From Acidobacteriota bacterium (GTDB lineage Bacteria > Acidobacteriota > Terriglobia > Bryobacterales > Bryobacteraceae), in NCBI GenBank assembly GCA_025353165.1, contig JANXRE010000019.1:96971-160970 (forward strand): DNA of 64,000 nt, read 5' to 3'. The position numbers were made by a program, and so were the translations under genes. A model generated the notes under the pieces. The model searched no databases. It had not been told where the DNA came from and saw only the letters and a list, made by a program, of their open reading frames with translations. Below, piece after piece: positions 41,701 to 49,225 of the stretch (position 1 is its first letter; each line of letters opens with the position of its first letter).

Positions 41701-42433
41701 CCTGGCCGATCATCAGCCGCGGGATCGACGCCATGGTGCCCACCGTCCCCGGATTGGTCAGGGAGATGGTCGTGCCTTCGAAATCGGCCAGCGTGAGCTT
41801 GCCCCCGCGGGCGCGCCCCACGATATCGTCGAACGCATTTGCAAACTGCTCGAAACTCATCGCGCCGGCATTCTTGATGCTCGGAACTGTGAGGGAGCGC
41901 GACCCATCGCGGCCGGACACATCCACCGCGATCCCGATGTTCACGTTCGAACGGACGCGGCGGAACGACTGGCCGTCGCCCTCGGCGTAGGCGTGATTGA
42001 TTGCCGGGTTGGATTTGAGCGCCTGGACAATGGCCCACGCAATGATGTGCGTGTAGGATACCTTCGACTGCCCGTGCAGCGTCCGATGTTGATTGACGAC
42101 CAGCCGGTTTTCGTCGATGACCTTGACGGGAATCGTGCGCTGGCTGGTGGCGATGGGAATCGCCAGACTCGCGCTCATGTTCTCGGCGATTCGCGAGGCC
42201 GCGCCGCGCAGGGCAACAAGTTCCTCGCCAGCGGCCGCGACCGGAGCCGGCGGCAGCGCTTTCACGGCGGCAACTTCAGCGACCCCGGTCTCATGCCCGT
42301 TGGTGTGGCCGTCGCCGTCAAAAACTTCTTTCCAGGATTCGTCTACATTTTTGCGATCATGCAGATATTGCTGATAGAGCTCATCTTCTAACCAACTATT
42401 GACGCCCAGTTTCGGGTCGATGGATGCAGACAT
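38783..42433 (-). CDS. kgd: Multifunctional 2-oxoglutarate dehydrogenase E1 with E2-like domain (Kgd type)
   Basis: 1216 residues. Residues ~1-40 form the E1 N-terminal helix ([26 protein letters not shown]). Residues ~95-330 are an E2 succinyltransferase catalytic domain without a lipoyl domain ([33 protein letters not shown]). The rest is a thiamin-dependent E1 ([65 protein letters not shown]). This E2-E1 fusion is the mycobacterial/actinobacterial Kgd layout and is also known in other phyla. It makes succinyl-CoA (or succinic semialdehyde) from 2-oxoglutarate, using separate lipoyl E2 and E3 subunits. It is a single gene here, with no sucB or lpd nearby. Confidence 0.93.
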   Translation of the reverse strand: [1216 protein letters not shown]

Positions 42434-42490
42434 GGCAAACCGGTTACCTTGATGATAGCGCGGGCCCTTCGGTCGTTGTTTCGCAACAGT

Positions 42491-42514
42491 CGCGGCTCGG
42501 CCCCCCGAGCCGCG
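42491..42514 (-). terminator. Perfect 10-bp hairpin, terminator-like
   Basis: CGCGGCTCGG / CCGAGCCGCG with a 4-nt loop, 11 nt after the stop of the 91-residue protein gene and 58 nt before kgd on the same strand. It lacks a long T-run, so it may be a weak terminator or an mRNA-stabilising hairpin. Confidence 0.5.
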
Positions 42515-42524
42515 AGTGCCGGCC

Positions 42525-42800
42525 TTACCCGGCGACGGCCTGTCCGGCCTGCGCCCGATGCAACTCCACTCCCTTCGGCAGGCCCGCCTGGACCTGCTGA
42601 ATGAAGCTGTTGGCCACTCCCGTCAACTGCTTCGCGAGCTCCGAGTGCGGAGCGGCTTCCACCAGCAGTAGCACCGCGGCCGCCAGTTCGAACGGCGGGT
42701 AATTGTTCGGCGGGGGCACCTTGATCACGCTCTGGTCGATCATCGCCGGAACTCTGAAGCAGTGGCGCTGGCCGTTAATAGTGAAACAAAACTCAAACAT
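42525..42800 (-). CDS. Small protein, unknown function
   Basis: 91 residues from ATG 42800 behind a strong AGGAGGAG site. The sequence opens with a beta hairpin (MFEFCFTINGQRHCFRVPA), continues with a Pro-rich bend (KVPPPNNYPPFEL) and a helix (AAAVLLLVEAAPHSELAKQLTGVANSFIQQV), and ends in an Ala/Gly-rich tail. There is no signal peptide. Two Cys lie close together in the hairpin. It lies upstream of kgd but a hairpin separates them. Not recognised. Confidence 0.75.
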   Translation of the reverse strand: MFEFCFTINGQRHCFRVPAMIDQSVIKVPPPNNYPPFELAAAVLLLVEAAPHSELAKQLTGVANSFIQQVQAGLPKGVELHRAQAGQAVAG

Positions 42801-42874
42801 TGTTTTCTCCTCCTCTAAGGACTGCACGCTAACATGCAGTCACATGGTGAAGGAGAATCGGTTATCGTTTCGCC

Positions 42875-44347
42875 CTAACCCATGTACTTCGGCATTCCCT
42901 TCCGCTGCACCGGTTTCTCTCCCGCCGGCTTCGGGACGAAAATATCCTGCCACTTCAGCCCGCATTCCTGGACCATTTGCAGCGGGTACTCCAGCCGCCC
43001 GATGTTCGGATCGCCATTGTTCGTCCCGAAGGAGAACTTCACCCCCGCGGCCTTCGCCCGCTTCAGGAACGCGGCGCTCGGAATCTTGTACCGGTTGTTG
43101 ATCTCAATCGCCACCCCGTTCTTCCCCGCCGCCTCGATCACCCGGTCCATCCGGCTCGCGGTCCACAGCCGGTCATAATCCTTCGCCATCACGTCCGGCA
43201 GGAAGGTCGGGTTGGCATGAATGTCAATCGGTTCGAGTTCGAGAATGCCCACGATCTTATCCACGATCACATCCATGAAGCGCTCAGGGTCGCGGATCTC
43301 GCCGACTTCCTCGGGAATCCACAACCGCCGCCGCTTGCCCTCGTGCGTGAACGTCATCGCGTCCGAAAACACGTAGTCGAACTTCGCCACGGCGCCGCCT
43401 GAGAACATCCGCACCCACTCGCGCCCCTCGGCCTGCATGGCGATGAACGCGGGCTGGCCCTTCAGCGATTGAATAAAGTCCACCGCCGTCGCGTCGTTCT
43501 GCACCGGGAAACCGAGCCCGCAATTGACGGCGATCCCGTACCCGATGCCGGTCTCCCGCGAATTCCGCAACGCCTGCTCGATGGTCCATCCGCCTTTCAG
43601 ATGCGTGTGATAATCGACCACCGGGTAGTTGCGTGCGCTCAAGGTCCGGATCTGCCGGTAGACCTCGTCGACCACCGGCCGGTCGCCCGAGGTGGGCAGA
43701 TCGTCCGGCAGCGGCTTCACCAGGATCGTGCGGAACAGCGCCTTCGAACCCGCATCGTGACACTGCAGCGCGAAGGTTCCCCGCCGGAGAATCCGGCCGC
43801 GCGAATCCGGATCGGGCAGCGGAGGATCGGGCTCCACGTAATCGACCACCAGCACGCCGTTCAGCCGCACTTGCACCTGCTTCCCGCGCGCGGATACGTG
43901 CATTTCAAACCACTCGTTGTCCGGCAGCAATTGCTTGTAGACGTTGCGAACGCCATACAACGACCCCGTCTTCTTCCGCTCGATGTAGCCGCCCTCGCCG
44001 GTCGCCGTGTTGGCGACCTGCACTTCGAAACCCTGTTCCGGCCACCCCTTCTCCTGAAACCGGGAATGGAAGAAAACGCCCGAATTGCACAGCGGCCGCG
44101 CGAGAATCTCCGCCTTGAGTTCGAAGTTCTTGAAATCGGCGCCCTGAACCGGGCCGGAATAGAACAAATGCGAGCGCGGCCCGTCGGCGGCGAGCATGCC
44201 GTCGACTACTTTCCAGGAGTTCCGATTCTCGCTGGGAGTCCAACCACCGAGCGACCTGCCGTCGAACAACGGAATCCAGTCATCGTCGCTGCGAAGCGCG
44301 GGCGCGACGAGCCCCGCGAGCAAAGTACGTCGGGTTACCGGTTGCAT
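42875..44347 (-). CDS. Secreted DUF1080 domain fused to PHP-like phosphoesterase domain
   Basis: 490 residues. A Tat-like leader (VTRRTLLAGLVAPAL) precedes a DUF1080/LamG-like sandwich (WIPLFDGRSLGGWTP, LKAEILARPLCNSGVFFHSRF, WFEMHVSARGKQVQVRLNGVLV, residues ~20-215). After a short linker a second domain begins with VVDYHTHLKGGWTIEQAL, a PHP-type H-x-H metal site, and continues with IDIHANPTF and KFSFGTNNGDPNIGRLEYPL, which match later PHP metal positions. DUF1080 proteins include 3-keto-glycoside hydrolases. The pairing in one chain is uncommon in my experience. TATCCT lies 11 nt before the ATG on the minus strand. Confidence 0.82.
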   Translation of the reverse strand: MQPVTRRTLLAGLVAPALRSDDDWIPLFDGRSLGGWTPSENRNSWKVVDGMLAADGPRSHLFYSGPVQGADFKNFELKAEILARPLCNSGVFFHSRFQEKGWPEQGFEVQVANTATGEGGYIERKKTGSLYGVRNVYKQLLPDNEWFEMHVSARGKQVQVRLNGVLVVDYVEPDPPLPDPDSRGRILRRGTFALQCHDAGSKALFRTILVKPLPDDLPTSGDRPVVDEVYRQIRTLSARNYPVVDYHTHLKGGWTIEQALRNSRETGIGYGIAVNCGLGFPVQNDATAVDFIQSLKGQPAFIAMQAEGREWVRMFSGGAVAKFDYVFSDAMTFTHEGKRRRLWIPEEVGEIRDPERFMDVIVDKIVGILELEPIDIHANPTFLPDVMAKDYDRLWTASRMDRVIEAAGKNGVAIEINNRYKIPSAAFLKRAKAAGVKFSFGTNNGDPNIGRLEYPLQMVQECGLKWQDIFVPKPAGEKPVQRKGMPKYMG

Positions 44348-44378
44348 CTTGCAGTTTCAGGATACAGCAGTCCGAATC

Positions 44379-44722
44379 TCAGCGCCGCGCCAATCGGTCC
44401 GCCCCGGCAGGCCCGGCCACCAGCACGGCCAGACCGCGCCCGCCAAACCGCCGGGCGATACGCCCGGTGAGCAGGAAGACCCAGGCGCAGAGGGCGAAGT
44501 CCATCCAAACGAGAGCCACGAAATACGGCTCCCAAGGGATCGCCATGCGCCACCATCCGGCCCTCTCGCAGACGGCGAGGATTCCCAGCGCCACCACGCC
44601 GCCGGCTGCCGTGCCAACCAGCGCGCCCGCAATGCGACGGGGTGTTGCCCGCGTGAGAAAGGCCACGGCGATCAGGATAACCAGATCAGGCCGTTAAACA
44701 GCCAGAGCTGTTGTGTCGTCAC
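44379..44722 (-). pseudogene. Small three-helix membrane protein gene, frameshifted near its start
   Basis: GTG 44722 overlaps the marR stop (GTGA) and reads VTTQQLWLFNGLIWLS before a stop. A frame offset by one continues VILIAVAFLTRATPRR and then three hydrophobic helices (IAGALVGTAAGGVVALGILAVC, WEPYFVALVWMDFALCAWVFLL, GLAVLVAGPAG) to the TGA at 44379. Joining at about 44677 gives a 113-residue protein whose first helix spans the junction, so the break is within a once-continuous coding sequence. Operon position behind marR suggests a MarR-regulated envelope protein. The lesion may be real or a sequencing indel. A conventional call would start at GTG 44666 (95 residues). Confidence 0.6.
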
Positions 44723-45213
44723 CGTCGGACTCTATTGCGCGGTTCACCCTCCTGCAAACGCCGGCACCGAATTGCCGCCGCCGCTCCCAGTTTCTTCAGC
44801 AGCGGGATCACGGCCGCCCTCTCTTCTTCCGTTAGCGCCTCGCCCAGCTTGTTCATCGCCGCGGAGTGGGCCGCGAACGCGCATTCGATCAGCTTCCGGC
44901 CCTGGTGAGTGAGGTGGATCACCCGAGTGCGCCGGTCCTCGGGCTCGCTTCGCCGTTCCACGAGCGATCTGTCTTCCAGCCGGTCGATGGCGGTCGTCAT
45001 CGAGCCGCTCGTCAGGCCTACCCTGTCCCCGATGTCGTGGACGGCGGAGGGCCCTTTGTGCAGCAGCACTTCCAAAATCGCGAAGTCGGACAACCCCAAA
45101 CCGAGCGAGTCGATGTCGCGGAGCGCGTAGTCCCGGACAGCCTCAAAAGCCTTCCACAACACCAGCCACAGGTGCGTTCCGCTGGAATCCGCGCCCGGCT
45201 GAATCCTTTTCAT
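44719..45213 (-). CDS. MarR-family transcriptional regulator
   Basis: 164 residues from ATG 45213 (AAGAGA just upstream); an ATG 4 codons earlier lies inside the presumed operator. Winged helix: LGLGLSDFAILEVLLHKGPSAVHDIGDRVGLTSGSMTTAIDRLEDRSLVERRSEPEDRRTRVIHLTHQGRKLI has the recognition helix and the D-R-R wing of MarR proteins. No Cys is placed like the redox Cys of OhrR. It is divergent from doxX with a palindromic site between, and likely represses both itself and doxX. The effector is unknown; phenolic or oxidative signals are usual for MarR-DoxX pairs. Confidence 0.9.
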   Translation of the reverse strand: MKRIQPGADSSGTHLWLVLWKAFEAVRDYALRDIDSLGLGLSDFAILEVLLHKGPSAVHDIGDRVGLTSGSMTTAIDRLEDRSLVERRSEPEDRRTRVIHLTHQGRKLIECAFAAHSAAMNKLGEALTEEERAAVIPLLKKLGAAAAIRCRRLQEGEPRNRVRR

Positions 45214-45216
45214 TTC

Positions 45217-45230
45217 TCTTGACATCAAGA
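45217..45230. promoter_or_regulatory. Probable MarR operator (perfect inverted repeat)
   Basis: TCTTGA-CA-TCAAGA is a perfect 6+2+6 palindrome in the 75-bp gap between divergent marR and doxX, beginning 4 nt from the marR start codon. The half-site TCTTGA/TCAAGA is of the kind bound by MarR dimers. Confidence 0.7.
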
Positions 45231-45288
45231 TGATTGACGCCGCCAGATGGCGGCAAGTTGCGCGGCAAGTTCCTTGGAGGAGAACCGA

Positions 45289-45636
45289 ATGACCGGCAAA
45301 ACACTGAACGTATTCTTGTGGATCCTGCAGATCCTGCTTGCAGCCATGTTCCTGATGGCGGGTTCCATGAAGTTGATCGGTGCGGCTGACATGGTGAGCA
45401 TGTTCGAGAAGATCGGGCTGGGCCAGTGGTTCCGGTATGTCACTGGCGGCCTGGAGGTAATTGGGGTGATCGGCCTGCTGATCCCTCGAACGGCTGGCGT
45501 GGCCGCGCTGCTTCTTGTCTGCGTTATGGCGGGCGCGGTCCTGACGCATCTATTCGTCATCGGGGGCAATCCAGCGCTGCCGGTCGGACTACTGGTGGCC
45601 ACCATCGTAATCGCTTGGGGGCGCCTGAGACGATAG
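45289..45636 (+). CDS. DoxX-family membrane protein
   Basis: 115 residues from ATG 45289, with GGAGGAGAACCG upstream. Four transmembrane helices: NVFLWILQILLAAMFLMAGSMKLI, FRYVTGGLEVIGVIGLLI, VAALLLVCVMAGAVLTHLFVI and PVGLLVATIVIAW. The motif GSMKLIG...F...GLG.WFRY.TG.LEV.G.IGLLIPR is typical of DoxX-like proteins, which are linked to redox/thiol homeostasis. Divergent from and probably repressed by the MarR protein. Confidence 0.9.
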   Translation: MTGKTLNVFLWILQILLAAMFLMAGSMKLIGAADMVSMFEKIGLGQWFRYVTGGLEVIGVIGLLIPRTAGVAALLLVCVMAGAVLTHLFVIGGNPALPVGLLVATIVIAWGRLRR

Positions 45637-45642
45637 GTTGGC

Positions 45643-46824
45643 ATGGAACTGGTCTTCGATGTAATCGTGCTCGGCGCGGGCGCCGCCGGGTTAATGTGCG
45701 CCATCGAAGCCGGTAAGCGCGGCCGCAAGGTCGCGGTGATCGAACGCTCCGAGCGGCCGGGCAAGAAGATTCTCATCTCGGGTGGCGGGCGGTGCAATTT
45801 CACGAACCTGCACTGCCGCCCGGAGAATTTCCTCTCCTCCAATCCGCACTTCGCGAAATCGGCGCTGGCGCGCTACACTCCCGCGGATTTCATCGCACTC
45901 GTCCGGCGTTACGGAATCGCCTACCACGAGAAGACGCTCGGGCAGTTATTCTGCGACAACTCGGCCCGGGATATCACGGGGCTGTTGGAGGCGGAATTCC
46001 GGGCTTCGGGGGGTCAACTCTTTTCGGGGGAAGCAGTTACAGCAATTCATAAAACAGAGTATTTTGTATTGAAAGGTTATGCGAAGACTTGGCGTGCGGA
46101 CGCTCTGGTGGTCGCGACGGGAGGGCTCTCGATTCCCCGGATGGGAGCCACTGGATTCGGATACGATATAGCCCGGCAGTTCGGGATCAAAGTGCGCGAA
46201 TGCAGGCCCGCGCTGGTTCCGCTCACGCTCTCAACTGAGGACGCGCGGCGTTATTGCGACCTGGCCGGGGCCTCGGCCGAAGTCGTCGCATCGCACCGCA
46301 AGCAGCGCTTCCGAGAAAAGATGCTGATTACGCATCGCGGGTTGAGCGGCCCCGCGATTTTGCAGATCTCGTCGTATTGGCGCGAAGGAGAATCGATCGG
46401 CATCGACCTCGCTCCCGGCCGCGATCTCACGGCTTCGCTTCGCGCGTCGCCTGCCGGCCGCGATCTCGGCGCGGCCAAGGATGCATTCCGCGCGGCGCTG
46501 CCCGGGCGGTTCGCCGATCGCTGGCTTGCCTTGCACGCCCCAGCACGATGGACCGATCGGGGGCTCGCGGAACTGGAGCGGCGCGCCCACTCCTGGGCCG
46601 TGACGCCGGAGGGAACCGAGGGTTACGACAAGGCCGAGGTCACCGTCGGAGGAGTGGACACGGACGAGTTATCCTCCACCACCATGGAGGTGAAGAAAGT
46701 GCCGGGACTGTTTTTCGTCGGCGAGGTGGTGGACGTCACCGGCCACCTCGGCGGTTTCAATTTCCAGTGGGCGTGGTCGTCGGGCTTCTGCGCCGGATCT
46801 TACTTGGCGAAACTGCCGGCGTAG
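45643..46824 (+). CDS. HI0933-family (YhiN-like) FAD-dependent oxidoreductase
   Basis: 393 residues. N-terminal dinucleotide fold VIVLGAGAAGLMCAIEAGKRGRKVAVIE, then the family signature GKKILISGGGRCNFTN (about 46-61), ADALVVATGGLSIPRMGATGFGYDIA, THRGLSGPAILQISSYW and the C-terminal FVGEVVDVTGHLGGFNFQWAWSSGFCAG that completes the FAD site. The reaction of this family is not firmly known. It starts 7 nt after doxX and may be cotranscribed with it, in keeping with a redox theme. The 3' end overlaps the S10 peptidase gene tail-to-tail by 25 bp. Confidence 0.92.
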   Translation: MELVFDVIVLGAGAAGLMCAIEAGKRGRKVAVIERSERPGKKILISGGGRCNFTNLHCRPENFLSSNPHFAKSALARYTPADFIALVRRYGIAYHEKTLGQLFCDNSARDITGLLEAEFRASGGQLFSGEAVTAIHKTEYFVLKGYAKTWRADALVVATGGLSIPRMGATGFGYDIARQFGIKVRECRPALVPLTLSTEDARRYCDLAGASAEVVASHRKQRFREKMLITHRGLSGPAILQISSYWREGESIGIDLAPGRDLTASLRASPAGRDLGAAKDAFRAALPGRFADRWLALHAPARWTDRGLAELERRAHSWAVTPEGTEGYDKAEVTVGGVDTDELSSTTMEVKKVPGLFFVGEVVDVTGHLGGFNFQWAWSSGFCAGSYLAKLPA

Positions 46825-48365
46825 AAGCCCGACATCGCCTGGTACAGGCTGTCGAGACAGGACTTCTTCGTGTAGAGCATATGCCCGGCGTCGCAATATG
46901 TCAGCGACACGTGACCGCTCAGCGTCGGGTCGAGGCCGAGGTGGTTCATCGTATACTCTGTCGCGAAGAACGGCGTGGCCAGGTCGTAATATCCGTTCAC
47001 GACGAGCACGCGCAGATTCGGGTTTTGCGTCATGGCCTGCCGCAAGCCCTCGGCGACATTCAAGTATTGATTCTGATACCGCCCGTAGTTCCAGGGCTGC
47101 ACCTTGCCGGTGAGGATCTCGTAGGGCAGGTCCGTCTGGTAGTTCAACTCGCCCCGCACGTAATCGTTGAACATCGCTGTGAACGCGCCTTGCACGGCTG
47201 AGTAACTAGGATCGTATTCGCCGCGCTCGCCGGCCGCGTCCAGATCGATGCCTTCCAGCCGGCTGTCATACCTGCCGATGGTGCGCCGGTCGTCGCGGAG
47301 CAATTCCTTCGTGAACCGGCCAATCGTGACGCGCAAATTCGAAAGCTCGATATACCTTTGCGAGAGACCGGTCAACCGCGCGAGCTGCTTTGCGGCGGAG
47401 GTGCGGTCCTGCGCGCCGATCTTGTCGCCCTTCATCAGCGCCAGCGTGTACTCGCCGGCGGCGAAGCGCTTCGACTCGGCGATCGCTTTCTGCAAATCGC
47501 CTTGCAGGTCGCCGGGCAGTTTCTTGTGATACCACGCGGCGGCGGTGTAGGTGGGGAGGAACAGGATGTAAGACAGGTCGTTGCCGGTGGCGAAGCTCGC
47601 GGTCTCGAAGTTCAGGATGGAGGAAATCAGCGTGATCCCGTTCAGGTAGATCCCGCGCTGCAGCAGCACCTGCGACAACCCGGCCGCGCGCGTGGTTCCG
47701 TAGCTCTCTCCGGCGAGGAACTTGGGCGAGGACCAGCGCTCAAAGCGGGTCAGGTACAGGCGGATGAAATCGGCGACGGAATCGAGGTCGCCTTCCACGC
47801 CGTGGAACTGTGCAGGATTCTCCCCGGGCGCGTTGCGGCTGAAACCCGTAGTCACGGGATCGATGAACACCATGTCCGTGAATACCAGCGGCGTATCTTC
47901 GTTCTCCACCATCTGGTACGGAGGCGCGGGCTGCTGTCCTTCGGGTCCCAGGACGACACGCTTGGGGCCGAACGCTCCCATGTGCAGCCACACCGACGAG
48001 GACCCGGGGCCGCCGTTGAAGGTGAACTGCACGGGACGCTTGCTCTTGTCGGTCACGTCGTCGCGGGTGTAGGCGACGAAGAAGATGCTCGCGCTCGGCT
48101 TGTCGTCCTCTTTCTTTAAGAGGAGCGTTCCGGCGGTGGCGGTGTAGGCGATCTTCTGGCCGCGGACGGTAATGGAGTGCTGCGTCTTGATCAGTTGTTC
48201 GACGGCGGGCGGCGCTGGAAACTGGGTTGCCGGCGCCGCAGGCGGTTGCGCCGCCGCGGTCGAAGGAGTCTCCGGCTTCGGGGTCTGGCCGGACGGGCGT
48301 TCGGCACGCTGCGCTCCGAGCGCGGCGGACAATAACAACGAGACGACGAGAAAATGACGGAGCAC
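46800..48365 (-). CDS. Secreted serine carboxypeptidase-like protein (peptidase family S10)
   Basis: 521 residues from GTG 48365, which has AGGAGG 4 nt upstream and begins a signal peptide (LRHFLVVSLLLSAALGAQRA). A Pro/Ala/Thr-rich spacer follows (~30-55). The alpha/beta-hydrolase core has FTFNGGPGSSSVW (oxyanion region), the nucleophile in LAGESYGTTRA (about S221), the acid in VVNGYYDLATPFF and the base in DAGHMLY. S10 enzymes remove C-terminal residues at acidic pH, which fits acidic-soil bacteria. The frame is open 49 codons further upstream, but without a start context. Confidence 0.9.
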   Translation of the reverse strand: MLRHFLVVSLLLSAALGAQRAERPSGQTPKPETPSTAAAQPPAAPATQFPAPPAVEQLIKTQHSITVRGQKIAYTATAGTLLLKKEDDKPSASIFFVAYTRDDVTDKSKRPVQFTFNGGPGSSSVWLHMGAFGPKRVVLGPEGQQPAPPYQMVENEDTPLVFTDMVFIDPVTTGFSRNAPGENPAQFHGVEGDLDSVADFIRLYLTRFERWSSPKFLAGESYGTTRAAGLSQVLLQRGIYLNGITLISSILNFETASFATGNDLSYILFLPTYTAAAWYHKKLPGDLQGDLQKAIAESKRFAAGEYTLALMKGDKIGAQDRTSAAKQLARLTGLSQRYIELSNLRVTIGRFTKELLRDDRRTIGRYDSRLEGIDLDAAGERGEYDPSYSAVQGAFTAMFNDYVRGELNYQTDLPYEILTGKVQPWNYGRYQNQYLNVAEGLRQAMTQNPNLRVLVVNGYYDLATPFFATEYTMNHLGLDPTLSGHVSLTYCDAGHMLYTKKSCLDSLYQAMSGFYAGSFAK

Positions 48366-48569
48366 GATGCCTCCTGTGAGTCTATTTCTTAGATGGTACG
48401 CATAAAACGGCCCGTGTATGATTGGCACATGGCGAATGGGTGTGCGACTTAAAAATGACGATTCATCAGTTTCCTGGAGTTGCCGTTGGCATGTCCCGGG
48501 TCGATCGTTCAACGTCGGGGTCCAGAGTGATTGACAGTCCTCATTTCGTCATCATAGCCCAAGGACTCT
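48366..48569. other. Intergenic region without a gene
   Basis: With the promoter and leader that follow, about 310 bp separate the S10 gene from rpmH. I see no ORF with protein-like composition, no DnaA-box cluster and no clear terminator. A second TTGACA at 48531 has no good -10 partner. dnaA, which often flanks rpmH, is not here. Confidence 0.6.
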
Positions 48570-48599
48570 TTGACACGCCCGCTCCCCGGATCTTATACT
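48570..48599 (+). promoter_or_regulatory. Near-consensus sigma-70 promoter of the rpmH operon
   Basis: TTGACA at 48570-48575, then 18 nt, then TATACT at 48594-48599 (or 17 nt to TTATAC). Transcription would begin near 48606 and give a ~70-nt leader before rpmH. It is the best promoter match in the window and suits a ribosomal protein gene. Confidence 0.8.
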
Positions 48600-48675
48600 A
48601 AGGGTTCGAACTAAGGACATATGTGTCCACTGAGGCGTCTCGGAGCGGTTTGCCTGCCCGGGCCGATTTGATCAA

Positions 48676-48855
48676 ATGCCGAAACGTACTTTTCAGCCGA
48701 ACAATCGCAAACGGGCCAAAACTCACGGGTTCCGCTCTCGTATGGATTCAGTCGACGGTCGCGCCGTCATTTCCCGCCGCCGCGCCAAGGGCCGCTGGAA
48801 GCTGACCGTCAGCGACGAGCGCAACGTTCGCTACTCCAAGCTCGTGAAGCGTTAA
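48676..48855 (+). CDS. rpmH: 50S ribosomal protein L34
   Basis: 59 residues, below usual ORF length cut-offs. [19 protein letters not shown] at the start, followed by [20 protein letters not shown] and a basic tail, is a full match to the L34 pattern (KRTFQPxxxKRxxxHGFRxRM...GRxVxxRRRxKGR). The C-terminal extension after KGRWKLTVS is a little longer than the ~46 residues of E. coli. A strong promoter lies ~75 nt upstream. First gene of the rpmH-rnpA-yidD-yidC-khpB-mnmE block. Confidence 0.96.
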   Translation: MPKRTFQPNNRKRAKTHGFRSRMDSVDGRAVISRRRAKGRWKLTVSDERNVRYSKLVKR

Positions 48856-48904
48856 ACCGGAGTTCTTCGTTCCTGATTTCTCGTTCTCCAAGTCTTCCCG
48901 AATT

Positions 48905-49225
48905 TTGCGCCGCGGCGACTTTCGCCGCGTGTATGACGGAGGTTCTCGATTCACCGGCCCTCTGTTCATCGCGTTCTGTCTGGAGAACACCGGCCCGGAT
49001 CGCGCGCCGGGGCCGCGAGTCGGCTTTACCGTGCCGCGCGCGATAGGAAAATCCGTGGTTCGCAACCGCATTCGCCGCCGCGTCCGGGAGGCGGTCCGCC
49101 TGGCGCTCTCCGCCGCCGGACCGAATTGGGACATTGTGATCAACCCCCGGCGCAGCGCCGCCAGCGCGCCGTTTGAAGCCGTCCAGGCTGAAATCGAGAG
49201 GCTGATGCGGAGATGCGGAACCTGA
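48905..49225 (+). CDS. rnpA: Ribonuclease P protein component
   Basis: 106 residues from TTG 48905. The RnpA signature is clear: [15 protein letters not shown] at the N-terminus, [29 protein letters not shown] (the RNR motif that contacts precursor tRNA) and [25 protein letters not shown]. RnpA binds RnpB RNA to mature tRNA 5' ends. The usual N-terminal SKSSRI-type residues are encoded upstream in the same frame (48881-48904), but that stretch has no ATG, GTG or TTG. GTT 48869, behind CCGGAG, or ATT 48902, may be the real start. The stop overlaps yidD by 13 nt. Confidence 0.92.
   Translation: MRRGDFRRVYDGGSRFTGPLFIAFCLENTGPDRAPGPRVGFTVPRAIGKSVVRNRIRRRVREAVRLALSAAGPNWDIVINPRRSAASAPFEAVQAEIERLMRRCGT

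Noticed and set aside
48366..48675. Replication origin next to rpmH
   Set aside because: The rpmH-mnmE block is often near oriC, but I saw no DnaA-box cluster, AT-rich unwinding tract, dnaA or parAB here.
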